A stretch of 64,000 nucleotides of DNA from Microbacterium sp. 1.5R (GTDB lineage Bacteria > Actinomycetota > Actinomycetes > Actinomycetales > Microbacteriaceae). The notes under the pieces were generated by a model, which saw only the letters and a list, made by a program, of their open reading frames with translations, made no database searches and was not told the origin of the DNA. This document shows, in pieces, positions 8,594-17,602 of the stretch. Location: the NCBI RefSeq assembly GCF_007667425.1, contig NZ_VDRC01000001.1, positions 1,332,595 to 1,396,594 of the forward strand, read 5' to 3'. Numbering within the stretch: position 1 is the stretch's first letter; each line of letters begins with the position of its first letter. The translations under genes and the position numbers were made by a program.

Positions 8594-9567
8594 CAGCGGT
8601 CCCCCTCGTAGTAGACGAATCGATTGCCGACCTTCACCTGGATGACCGTGATGATCATGATGATGACGAACAGCAACCACGCCATGGCGGCGGCGAAGCC
8701 GAAATTGAACTGCCGGAAGGCCTGTTGGAAGAGGTAGATGGCGTAGAAGAGAGACGCCTCCGGTGAGGAGTTGCTCTGATCCCGCCAGAAGAGCAGATAG
8801 GCCTGATCGAAGATCTGGAAGGCGGCGATCGAGAGCACGATCACGTTGAAGAACATGGCTCCCGAGATCATCGGCAGGGTGATGGAGAAGAACCGACGGA
8901 TCGCGCCGGCACCATCGATCGACGCGACCTCGTAGAGCTCGGTCGGCACGTTCTTGAGCGCCGCGAGGAAGATGACCATGGTGCCCGCGACCGTCCACAG
9001 CGTCATGATCACGATGCTCGGCTTGACCCAGGCCGGATCCACCAACCACTGCGGACCCTGGATGCCGAAGAGACGCAGGAACTGGTTGATGGCGCCGGAG
9101 TTGCCGTTCAGCAGCAGGAAGAACACGGCCGCGGTGGCGACGGCCGGGGTCATCTTCGGCAGGTAGTAGAGCGTGCGGAAGATGCCCGCTCCTCTGCCGA
9201 CGCGGTTGAGCAGCAGCGCGAGGATCAACGCGAAGACGATCTCCAGCGGCACGGCCATGACGACGTAGAAGAGGGTGTTGGCGAGCGAGACGCCGACCCG
9301 AGGATCCTCGAACAGCTGCTCGTAGTTGGCGGTGCCGATCGGCCGCGCCGTGTTCGTCGCGAGGTTGTAGTTGCTGAACGAGATGTAGAGGCTGTAGGCC
9401 ATCGCCCCCGCCGTGAACACGAGGAAGCCGATGATCCACGGTGAGATGAAGAGATAGCCGGCGAGTGCCTCCCGCTTGTTGTAGTGCTGCCTGAGTTCGG
9501 GTCGACGTCGACCTCGACGGGGTGCGCTGTCCGAGTCTTCGACCCGTGGCGCGGAGGATGTGGACAT
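8593..9567 (-). CDS. Carbohydrate ABC transporter permease (MalF-like)
   Basis: A 324-residue permease beginning with a basic cytoplasmic segment and the family's GYLFISPWIIGFLVF first helix. The EAA loop reads EVASIDGAGAIRRFFSITLP. It is the first gene of the three-gene importer. The start is ATG 9567; the only purine-rich ribosome site (AAGGAG) lies about 20 bases upstream, so the actual spacing is unusual or the transcript is leaderless. A perfect 12-bp palindrome sits 12 bases before the start and probably controls the operon. Confidence 0.92.
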   Translation of the reverse strand: MSTSSAPRVEDSDSAPRRGRRRPELRQHYNKREALAGYLFISPWIIGFLVFTAGAMAYSLYISFSNYNLATNTARPIGTANYEQLFEDPRVGVSLANTLFYVVMAVPLEIVFALILALLLNRVGRGAGIFRTLYYLPKMTPAVATAAVFFLLLNGNSGAINQFLRLFGIQGPQWLVDPAWVKPSIVIMTLWTVAGTMVIFLAALKNVPTELYEVASIDGAGAIRRFFSITLPMISGAMFFNVIVLSIAAFQIFDQAYLLFWRDQSNSSPEASLFYAIYLFQQAFRQFNFGFAAAMAWLLFVIIMIITVIQVKVGNRFVYYEGDR

Positions 9568-9579
9568 GAGCGTGAAGAT

Positions 9580-9591
9580 AGAAGCGCTTCT
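9580..9591. promoter_or_regulatory. Candidate LacI-family operator before the CUT1 importer
   Basis: AGAAGCGCTTCT is a perfect palindrome with the central CG seen in LacI/GalR operators. It lies between a purine-rich site and the start codon of the first permease gene, where a bound repressor would block transcription or translation. No regulator gene is adjacent. Confidence 0.5.
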
Positions 9592-9732
9592 CCTTTTTGC
9601 CCCGGGCCTTGTTTCTTCGGGAGGAGTGTGATCCGGCCTGTTCGGAGCGATCGCACACCGCGCTACTCCGTAGACTCGCCAGGAGACGGGGCGCGCGATC
9701 CGACGTGCGACGGGGAGAGGGCGGCGGCGAAG

Positions 9733-10377
9733 GTGAGGGCACGAGCAGTCTTCGGCGTGCTGCGCCTCGCGGCGGCGAGCGTGTGCACCGTAGCCCTCGT
9801 GCACCGGTTGTTCTGGGGTCTCAGTTCCGGGACGACGGCGGGCGACAACTTCTTCGCCTATCTCACCGTGCAGTCGAACTGCGCGCTCGTGGCCGTCCTC
9901 GTCGTCGGAGCGGTGCTCGCCTTCCGCCGAGCGATGGATCCACGGTGGTTCACCGTCGCGCTGGCGCTGGTGCTCACCTGGACGATCACGGCCGGTCTCG
10001 CGTTCGCGCTCATCGTCTGGCAGGCCGGCCTCCGCGGCATCCGCGTCGACGTGCCGTGGTCCGACCAGGTGCTGCACTTCTACCTGCCCGCCTGCACCGC
10101 CCTCGCCTGGGTACTCACCCCCGGCCATCGAGGAGTGCCGTGGTGGGTGGTTCCGACGGCGCTCGCCTTCCCCCTCGCCTGGGGCGGCGTGACCCTGTGG
10201 CGGGGGCCGATCATCGGCTGGTATCCGTACTACTTCCTCGACCCGCGGCAGGTGTCCGGTCCGCCGGAGTTCCTCATCACCAGCGCCATCGCGCTCGCCA
10301 TCTTCGCCGCTGTCGCCGCCGTCATCGTGCTCGTCAGCCGGATGCGCCGCCGCGGGCACGACCGACCTCCCGTGTGA
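9733..10377 (+). CDS. Pr6Pr-family integral membrane protein
   Basis: A 214-residue protein with about six hydrophobic helices and the Pr6Pr family pattern: a first helix with FGVLRLAAASVCTVAL, then NFFAYLTVQSNCALVAVLVV, HFYLPACTALAWVL and the late GWYPYYFLDP signature. The family is widespread in actinobacteria and its function is not established. The GTG at 9733 was chosen because it follows a purine-rich GGGAGAGGGCGG stretch and starts just before the first helix; the frame stays open further upstream but reads Arg/Pro-rich. It is convergent with the amine oxidase gene. Confidence 0.85.
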   Translation: MRARAVFGVLRLAAASVCTVALVHRLFWGLSSGTTAGDNFFAYLTVQSNCALVAVLVVGAVLAFRRAMDPRWFTVALALVLTWTITAGLAFALIVWQAGLRGIRVDVPWSDQVLHFYLPACTALAWVLTPGHRGVPWWVVPTALAFPLAWGGVTLWRGPIIGWYPYYFLDPRQVSGPPEFLITSAIALAIFAAVAAVIVLVSRMRRRGHDRPPV

Positions 10378-10378
10378 C

Positions 10379-10398
10379 GGCCCGGAGCGTCACGGGCC
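10379..10398. terminator. Weak hairpin after the Pr6Pr gene
   Basis: GGCCCG and CGGGCC form a 6-bp stem with an 8-base loop directly after the stop codon at 10377. It could act as a short terminator between two convergent genes. The stem is short and there is no T run. Confidence 0.35.
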
Positions 10399-10400
10399 GG

Positions 10401-10460
10401 GGCACGGCGGTTCAGGGCACGGTGGGTCAGGGCACGGTGGCTCAGGGTACGGCGGCTCAG
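10401..10460. repeat. 15-bp tandem repeat, four copies
   Basis: Four units of about 15 bases (GGCACGGYGGNTCAG, with GGTACGG in the last) fill the gap between the two convergent genes and run into the last codon of the amine oxidase. A degenerate fifth unit follows inside that gene. No coding or RNA role is evident. Confidence 0.85.
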
Positions 10461-11911
10461 GGTACTGCGAGGAACGGCGCGAGCGACCCGATCGCCGCGT
10501 CGAGCGCCTGCTGATCGTCGAGCCCGGCGAACTCCTCCGCCGCCGCCCCGCCGACGACGCCCACCACGATGTTCTCGCCGGTCGCCGGGGTGAGATCGAA
10601 CCAGGTGCGGATCAGGGCGTCGCCCCCGACCACGTGCCAGACCGTCGGCGAGGCATCGGCATCGGCATCGGCATCGGCATCGGCATCGGCGTCGGTCTGG
10701 TCTGCGCTCGCGTCGCCCTCCTCGGCGGCCGCAGCTGAGGTGGCCGCGAAAGGTGACTCGTCGAAGCGCATCCACACCGTCTCGATGCGTCCCATCCCCA
10801 GTTCGGCGATCGCCCCCCGGTGGGAGAACGGCAGCGCTGGGGCGAACTGCAGCCCCGTGCCCTGCAGCACCCCGAGGGGGACGGTGATGACGACGCGGTC
10901 GAACGAGAGCGACTCGCCCGTCGCCATGCCGAGACTCACGCCGGCCTCGTCGTAGGCGACGCGCGACACGGGCGATGAGAGGCCCACCTTCGCCCCGTCG
11001 AGCAGGTCGTCGAAGACGACACCGAGGTCGCCGAGCGGCGCGCGGAGGTCGACGGGCTGAGCGACCGGCGGGAACCAGGTCGACGCCTCGTCCGGGTCGG
11101 AACCAGCGGATGCCGTCACGGCGGCGAGCAGCGCCACGATGCCCGGATCCTCCAGGTCGACGCCCGCCTCGGCGAGAGTGTCGGCGAGGGCCACGTCGGT
11201 CGGCTGCTCCTGGCCGGCCGCGATGGCGGCCTGGACCGGCTCGGCCGACACCGGCTCGACATCGCCGTCGGCCGAGCGCCACAGCGCGGATCCGACCTCG
11301 GACGAACGGATGTCGAGACGCGCCAGCAGCGCCGCCATCTCGGTGTCGTCGGGGGAGAGCAGCCATCCGCCCAGCTGCGCAGGCACCGGCCATCTCTCGT
11401 CGTCGACGACGGAATGGATGCGGCCGCCGACGCGGTCGCGCGCCTCGAAGACCATGACCTCGTGACCGGCGGCGACCAGCCGCGACGTCGCGGCGGCACC
11501 GGCAAGACCCGCACCGACCACGGCGATCCGCTCCCCCTCGTCGGCGACGCCGATCACCTCGTCGGCGACACGGTCGCCCGAACGCAGCGCAGCGTCGATG
11601 GTGCCGGGCGCGTCGGTGTCGGTCGCCTCACCGGCGAAGAAGAGTCGGTCGTCGACCGGGGTGGCGAGCGCGTCGCGCGCGCTCTGCTGCGTGCCGGCCG
11701 GGGTGAAGCTGGCGGCACCCAGCGAGTACTGGTCTGTCGTCCAGGCGCTGCGCGCGAAGGCGGAGGGCGAGATCGCGGCACCGGTCGGCTTCGGGGTCGG
11801 CGTGCGTGTGGGCGTGGGAGTGGGCGCCGGCTCGGGCGTGCAGGAGGACAGGATCACTCCCAGGACGCCGGCGCCGGCGCCGATCAACAGAGTGCGACGC
11901 GTCATCCTCAT
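10457..11911 (-). CDS. Circularly permuted flavin amine oxidase-like lipoprotein
   Basis: A 484-residue protein with a twin-arginine-like N-terminus (MTRRTLLIGAG), lipobox LSSC near residues 21-24 and a Thr/Pro tether. Residues 57-65 (WTTDQYSLG) and 91-97 (FFAGEAT) are motifs that normally sit at the C-terminal end of flavin amine oxidases. The FAD Rossmann motif VVGAGLAG (131-138) and EARDRVGGR (156-164), normally at the N-terminus, come after them. The chain then continues through VVITVPLGVLQ and stops where the WxxDxYSxGS segment would be expected. The order is therefore a circular permutation. It probably oxidises an amine or related substrate outside the membrane with FAD. An (Asp-Ala) linker lies near residue 420. 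Start could also be ATG 11905. Confidence 0.85.
   Translation of the reverse strand: MRMTRRTLLIGAGAGVLGVILSSCTPEPAPTPTPTRTPTPKPTGAAISPSAFARSAWTTDQYSLGAASFTPAGTQQSARDALATPVDDRLFFAGEATDTDAPGTIDAALRSGDRVADEVIGVADEGERIAVVGAGLAGAAATSRLVAAGHEVMVFEARDRVGGRIHSVVDDERWPVPAQLGGWLLSPDDTEMAALLARLDIRSSEVGSALWRSADGDVEPVSAEPVQAAIAAGQEQPTDVALADTLAEAGVDLEDPGIVALLAAVTASAGSDPDEASTWFPPVAQPVDLRAPLGDLGVVFDDLLDGAKVGLSSPVSRVAYDEAGVSLGMATGESLSFDRVVITVPLGVLQGTGLQFAPALPFSHRGAIAELGMGRIETVWMRFDESPFAATSAAAAEEGDASADQTDADADADADADADASPTVWHVVGGDALIRTWFDLTPATGENIVVGVVGGAAAEEFAGLDDQQALDAAIGSLAPFLAVP
10652..10693. repeat. Hexamer array (ggcatc)x6 + ggcgtc inside the amine oxidase
   Basis: Six perfect ggcatc units followed by one ggcgtc encode an alternating Asp-Ala linker on the minus strand. 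The same 42-base array, with the same variant last unit, is found at 63049-63090 in the DUF222-HNH gene. Confidence 0.95.
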
Positions 11912-12065
11912 CGTGTCGTAACGATACCGCGCCCGGGTGAACGACCTCTCCTCCCCCGCCAGCGGAATCGAGCAGATCTCCCCAGAAGGCGGGATCACAG
12001 GCCACCTGATCGCCCTCATCTGACCGCACACTGCCATTCTGGCGACACGACCCGAGGATGGAGCC

Positions 12066-12449
12066 ATGACGATGAACGACCCGCAGATCTGGACCCTCAT
12101 CGGCGTGTTCTCAGCCGCGATGATCGGTGTCCTCACCATCATCACGAGCTCGTCGCACCGCGTGATCCGCGCCGAACTCGCCGGCATCGACGGCCGACTG
12201 ACCGGCAGGATCGACGTGCTCGACGAGCGCATCGGCGCCAAGATCGAGAAGCTCGACGCTCGACTCACGAGCCGCATCGACGGTCTCGACGCGCGGCTCA
12301 CGAGTCGTATCGACGGCCTCGATGAACGGATCACGGTGTTGTCAGGACGGATCGACACGCTCGAAGGCCGATTCGACACGCTCGAAGGCCGATTCGACAC
12401 GCTCGACAGGGAGGTCGGCGAGATCGCGAAGCGCTTCTTCCGTCCGTAG
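12066..12449 (+). CDS. Small membrane-anchored coiled-coil protein
   Basis: A 127-residue protein. Residues 7-27 form one hydrophobic helix (WTLIGVFSAAMIGVLTIITSS); the rest is a continuous heptad-rich chain of repeats such as DARLTSRIDGL and GRFDTLEGRFDTL. The composition resembles the apolipoprotein/DUF1640-like coiled coils found as small orphan proteins in many bacteria. Function is unknown; it likely makes a parallel bundle standing off the membrane. The repeats exist at DNA level too (33-base and 21-base direct repeats), so length may vary between strains. The start at 12066 or the in-frame ATG at 12072, which has better GGAG spacing, are both possible. Confidence 0.75.
   Translation: MTMNDPQIWTLIGVFSAAMIGVLTIITSSSHRVIRAELAGIDGRLTGRIDVLDERIGAKIEKLDARLTSRIDGLDARLTSRIDGLDERITVLSGRIDTLEGRFDTLEGRFDTLDREVGEIAKRFFRP
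12363..12404. repeat. 21-bp direct repeat in the coiled-coil gene
   Basis: Two identical 21-base units (12363-12383 and 12384-12404) encode the heptad EGRFDTL twice. Each unit is exactly one heptad, so gain or loss would keep the frame and the coiled-coil register. Confidence 0.9.
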
Positions 12450-12486
12450 CCAGACTCGCGGGCTCGACCGACGGTGCGGAGACCGG

Positions 12487-12918
12487 TCAGCCGCGGATGC
12501 CGCCCGGGTGCCAGAGGACGAGATCGGTGGAGCGACGGATGCGGCGACCGCCGGGCATCGGTACGACGCCCGCGGAGCCGGCGGCGAAGACACGCACGCC
12601 GGGCCGGTTCTCCCGCTCCGCCCGCAGGGCGGCGTCGAGCTCGGCCACGCGGCGGCGCAGCATCCGATTCTCGTCCTCGAGATCGAGGAGCCGGGCGATC
12701 GCGGGGAGGCTCATCCCCTCGGACGACAGCTGCGCGACCTCGCGGAGCTGCTCGATGTTCCTGGTCGAGTAGCGCCGCGAGCCGCCCGAGGTCCTGCCGG
12801 GCACCACGAGCCCGATGCGGTCGTACTGCCGCAGCGTCTGCGGGTGCATGCCGGCGAGCTCGGCCGCGACGGCGATCGCGAACACCGGGGTGTCGGCATC
12901 CATCTGCATGTCAGCCAT
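12487..12918 (-). CDS. hspR: Heat-shock repressor HspR (MerR family)
   Basis: A 143-residue MerR-type regulator: helix-turn-helix at residues 12-51 (AAELAGMHPQTLRQYDRIGL, then GRTSGGSRRYS), followed by a helical dimerisation region LLDLEDENRMLRRRVAELDA. The HPQTLRQYDRIGLV sequence is diagnostic of HspR. HspR represses the dnaK operon by binding HAIR elements, with DnaK as co-repressor. It is the last gene of dnaK-grpE-dnaJ-hspR, 45 bases after dnaJ, so it controls its own expression. Two HAIR-like sites flank the dnaK promoter (16520-16593). The start ATG 12918 follows GGAAGAAGGTG. Confidence 0.95.
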   Translation of the reverse strand: MADMQMDADTPVFAIAVAAELAGMHPQTLRQYDRIGLVVPGRTSGGSRRYSTRNIEQLREVAQLSSEGMSLPAIARLLDLEDENRMLRRRVAELDAALRAERENRPGVRVFAAGSAGVVPMPGGRRIRRSTDLVLWHPGGIRG

Positions 12919-12963
12919 GTGATGTCACCTTCTTCCTTCGTGTGTTCATGATCGCCGCCGTCG

Positions 12964-13947
12964 TCATCGCCGCGCCTTGGCCATCAGGTCGGCGCGGGGA
13001 TTCTCGTTCGGCTCGAGCGCCTGGAATCTCTGGAGGGCCTCCCTGGCCTCGTCGTCGAGGTGGGACGGCACGGCGATCTGGAGCTCGGCGAGCAGGTCGC
13101 CGGTGCCCTTCGCGGTGGTCACACCGCGCCCCTTGACGCGCAGCACGCGCCCCGACGGAGTGCCGGGGGCGACGCGCAGCTTGACCGTGTCACCGCCCAG
13201 GGTCGGCACCTCGATCGTCGCGCCGAGTGCTGCCTCGGTGAAGGTCACCGGCACGACGAGGCGCAGGTTCAGACCGTCCCGGGTGAAGACCGGATGCGGG
13301 CGCACCGCGATCTGCACCACGACGTCGCCGCTCTCGCCGCCGTCGGGCGACGGGCGCCCACGTCCGCGCAGCCGGATCTTCTGGCCGTCGGAGACGCCCG
13401 CGGGGATCTTCACCTTGAACGGCTTGCCGTCTTCACCCTGCAGGGTGATCGTCTCGCCCTGCACCGCGGTGACGAAGTCGAGGGTGGTTCGCGCCGTGAC
13501 ATCGGCACCCCGCTGGGGGCCGCCGAAGCCGCGGAAGCCGCCGGAGGTCTGCCCGAACCGGCCGGAGCCGAACGACCCGCCCTGGCCCTGGTTGAACATC
13601 GCGAAGATGTCCTCGAAGTCGGCGGACTGCCCGCGTCCCTGCTGGCCGAACCGGCTGAAGACGTCTTCGAAGCCGCCGCCGGACTGGCCGCCGGCCGTGA
13701 AGCGGGCGCCCGATCCCATCGCGCGGATCTCGTCGTACTCCTTGCGCTGCTCGGAGTCCGAGAGCACCGAGTACGCCTCGCTGACCTCCTTGAACTTCGC
13801 CTCCGCCTTCTCGTCACCCTGATTGGAGTCGGGGTGGTACTTGCGTGCGAGCTTGCGGTACGTCTTCTTGAGATCGGCGTCGCTGACGTCCTTCGAGACC
13901 CCGAGGGTCTTGTAGAAGTCCTTGTCGAACCAGTCCTGGCTAGCCAT
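12964..13947 (-). CDS. dnaJ: DnaJ chaperone (type II, no zinc finger)
   Basis: A 327-residue J-protein. The J domain occupies residues 9-75 with the HPD triad at 38-40; a Gly/Phe/Gln-rich region follows to about residue 145; two beta-barrel C-terminal domains complete it (DVVVQIAVRPHPVFTRDGLNL). The four CxxCxGxG zinc repeats are absent, as in CbpA and in the DnaJ encoded in actinobacterial dnaK operons. It delivers unfolded clients to DnaK and stimulates its ATPase. It starts 7 bases after grpE. Confidence 0.95.
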   Translation of the reverse strand: MASQDWFDKDFYKTLGVSKDVSDADLKKTYRKLARKYHPDSNQGDEKAEAKFKEVSEAYSVLSDSEQRKEYDEIRAMGSGARFTAGGQSGGGFEDVFSRFGQQGRGQSADFEDIFAMFNQGQGGSFGSGRFGQTSGGFRGFGGPQRGADVTARTTLDFVTAVQGETITLQGEDGKPFKVKIPAGVSDGQKIRLRGRGRPSPDGGESGDVVVQIAVRPHPVFTRDGLNLRLVVPVTFTEAALGATIEVPTLGGDTVKLRVAPGTPSGRVLRVKGRGVTTAKGTGDLLAELQIAVPSHLDDEAREALQRFQALEPNENPRADLMAKARR

Positions 13948-13954
13948 TCATCAC

Positions 13955-14593
13955 CTACTCGGCAGGTACGGCGACGACGACCTTCGCTGGCCGCAGCTCG
14001 ACGTCGCCGAGGCGGTATCCGACCTCCACCACCTCGAGGATCGTGGTGGTCGTCGCGCCGGGGGTGGGCTGCTGGAAGATGGCCTCGTGACGCTGCGGGT
14101 CGAATTCCTCGCCCTTCTCGCCGTACGAGACCACGCCGAGACGGTCGACCACGGAGCGCACCTTGCCGGCGATCACGGCGAAGGGAGTGCCCTCGACGAG
14201 GTCGCCGTGCTGGGCGGCGCGAGCGAGATCGTCGAGCACGGGGATGAGGCCCTTGGCGGCCTCGCCCTTCGCGCGCTCGATCTCGACCTGCCGCTGCTCT
14301 TCGGTGCGGCGGCGGTAGTTGGCGTACTCGGCCTGCAGGCGCTTGAGGTCGTTCAGCAGGGTGGACTCGAGGTCGGCGAGCACGGCGTCCTCGGCCGCGG
14401 CCTCACCGGTCTGCGTGGCGCCGAGGATGTCGTCGACCGTGAGGTCGTCGGGGGCGCCGTCGACCGGCGTCTCGTCCGAGCCCTCGGCCGCCATCGCCTC
14501 GCGGGAGTCGGGGTTCTGCGGCGCGGGGCCGGATGCCTGAGCATCCGACCCCTCGCTGCGAACCTCGTCGTCGTCGAAGTTCTTGTCGGTCAT
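13955..14593 (-). CDS. grpE: GrpE nucleotide exchange factor
   Basis: A 212-residue protein. An acidic, disordered N-terminal third (to about residue 70) precedes the long helix LNDLKRLQAEYANYRRRTEEQR and the beta-wing domain with IPVLDDLARAAQHGDL and EGVEF-like region GEKGEEFDPQRHEAI. It releases ADP from DnaK. The start codon lies two bases from the dnaK stop, so translation is coupled. Confidence 0.95.
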   Translation of the reverse strand: MTDKNFDDDEVRSEGSDAQASGPAPQNPDSREAMAAEGSDETPVDGAPDDLTVDDILGATQTGEAAAEDAVLADLESTLLNDLKRLQAEYANYRRRTEEQRQVEIERAKGEAAKGLIPVLDDLARAAQHGDLVEGTPFAVIAGKVRSVVDRLGVVSYGEKGEEFDPQRHEAIFQQPTPGATTTTILEVVEVGYRLGDVELRPAKVVVAVPAE

Positions 14594-14595
14594 GA

Positions 14596-16567
<1,972 letters not shown>

Positions 16568-16572
16568 ACGAA

Positions 16573-16593
16573 CTTGATATGAGTTCGCTCAAC
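16573..16593. promoter_or_regulatory. HAIR element (HspR operator), upstream copy
   Basis: On the minus strand it reads GTTGAGC-N7-TATCAAG; the outer TTGAG and TCAAG cores match HAIR. It lies just upstream of the -35 hexamer. Confidence 0.65.
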
Positions 16594-16665
16594 TTTGGAT
16601 CTGCGGACGCGGAGTAAGGCTCCCCTTACCGGGGCATGGCAGGATGGAGAGGACGGAGGTGCGCT

Positions 16666-17595
16666 ATGGACGACACGATCCCCTACGACGCCCTGATCGT
16701 CGGCGGTGGCCCCGCCGGGCTGTCGGCCGCACTCAATCTCGGACGCTCGCTCCTGCGCGTGCTGCTCGTCGACGCGGACCGCCCGCGCAATGCCGCGACG
16801 ATGAACTCGCACGGCTTCCTCACGCGTGACGGCGTGCCGCCCCACGAGCTCCGGCGTCTCGCCCGCGCCGAGCTCGACGCCTACCCCGGTGTGGAGGTGC
16901 GTTCGCGCGTGCGAGTGCTCGCGCTGCGGCGCGAGGAGGACGGGTTCGTCGCCGCGGTCGGACGCCGCGAACCGGACGAGACCGTGACCGCGCGCCGCGT
17001 CATGCTCGCGACCGGGCTGCGCGAGACGCTTCCCGAGGTGCCGAACCTGCGCGGCTTCTACGGCATGAGCCTGTTCAGCTGCACCGCGTGCGATGCCTGG
17101 GAGTTGCAGGGGCGCCGGCTCGCCCTGATCGGCGAGACCGCCGACCTCGCCGACCGCGCGCGCCTGATCGCCCACTGGACGCCGAGCCTCACGGTCTTCA
17201 CGCACGGCTCGGATGCGGTCACTGCGGCCCAGGAGGCGGAACTGCTCGCACTCGGGGTGCACGTGCGGCGGGAGCGCATCGTCGAACTCGTCGGCGACCG
17301 CGGGGCGATCGAGGCGGTGCGGGTCGAGGGCGGCGGCGTGACGCCGATCGACGGTGGGTTCGTGCGCCCCGAGTGGCACAGCGACCTGTCGTTCCTGCAG
17401 GGGATGGCTCCCGCGGTCGACCAGCACGGACACGTCGTGGTCGACCCGGGCGGACGCACAGATGTCGCCGGACTCTACGCCGCCGGCGACGGCGCGGTCC
17501 CGGGGCCGCAGCAGCTCATCGTCGCCGCCGGAGCGGGAGCGCAGGCCGCCAGGACCATCGTGCGGGATGCCGTGGGGGTCGAGTTCGCGCACTGA
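16666..17595 (+). CDS. Thioredoxin-reductase-like NAD(P)/FAD flavoprotein
   Basis: A 309-residue protein with the FAD motif GGGPAG (residues 13-18), a redox pair CTAC (139-142) in the position of CATC of TrxB, and the second FAD motif GLYAAGDGAVPGPQQL. Overall length and order match low-molecular-weight thioredoxin reductases. The NADPH-binding segment, normally GGGNSA, reads LIGETADLADRA, so cofactor use may differ. It has no thioredoxin neighbour; related stand-alone flavoproteins are common in actinobacteria and usually unassigned. Start ATG 16666 follows GGAGGTGC; the longer in-frame ATG at 16636 is less likely. Confidence 0.85.
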   Translation: MDDTIPYDALIVGGGPAGLSAALNLGRSLLRVLLVDADRPRNAATMNSHGFLTRDGVPPHELRRLARAELDAYPGVEVRSRVRVLALRREEDGFVAAVGRREPDETVTARRVMLATGLRETLPEVPNLRGFYGMSLFSCTACDAWELQGRRLALIGETADLADRARLIAHWTPSLTVFTHGSDAVTAAQEAELLALGVHVRRERIVELVGDRGAIEAVRVEGGGVTPIDGGFVRPEWHSDLSFLQGMAPAVDQHGHVVVDPGGRTDVAGLYAAGDGAVPGPQQLIVAAGAGAQAARTIVRDAVGVEFAH

Positions 17596-17602
17596 GCGCC
17601 GC

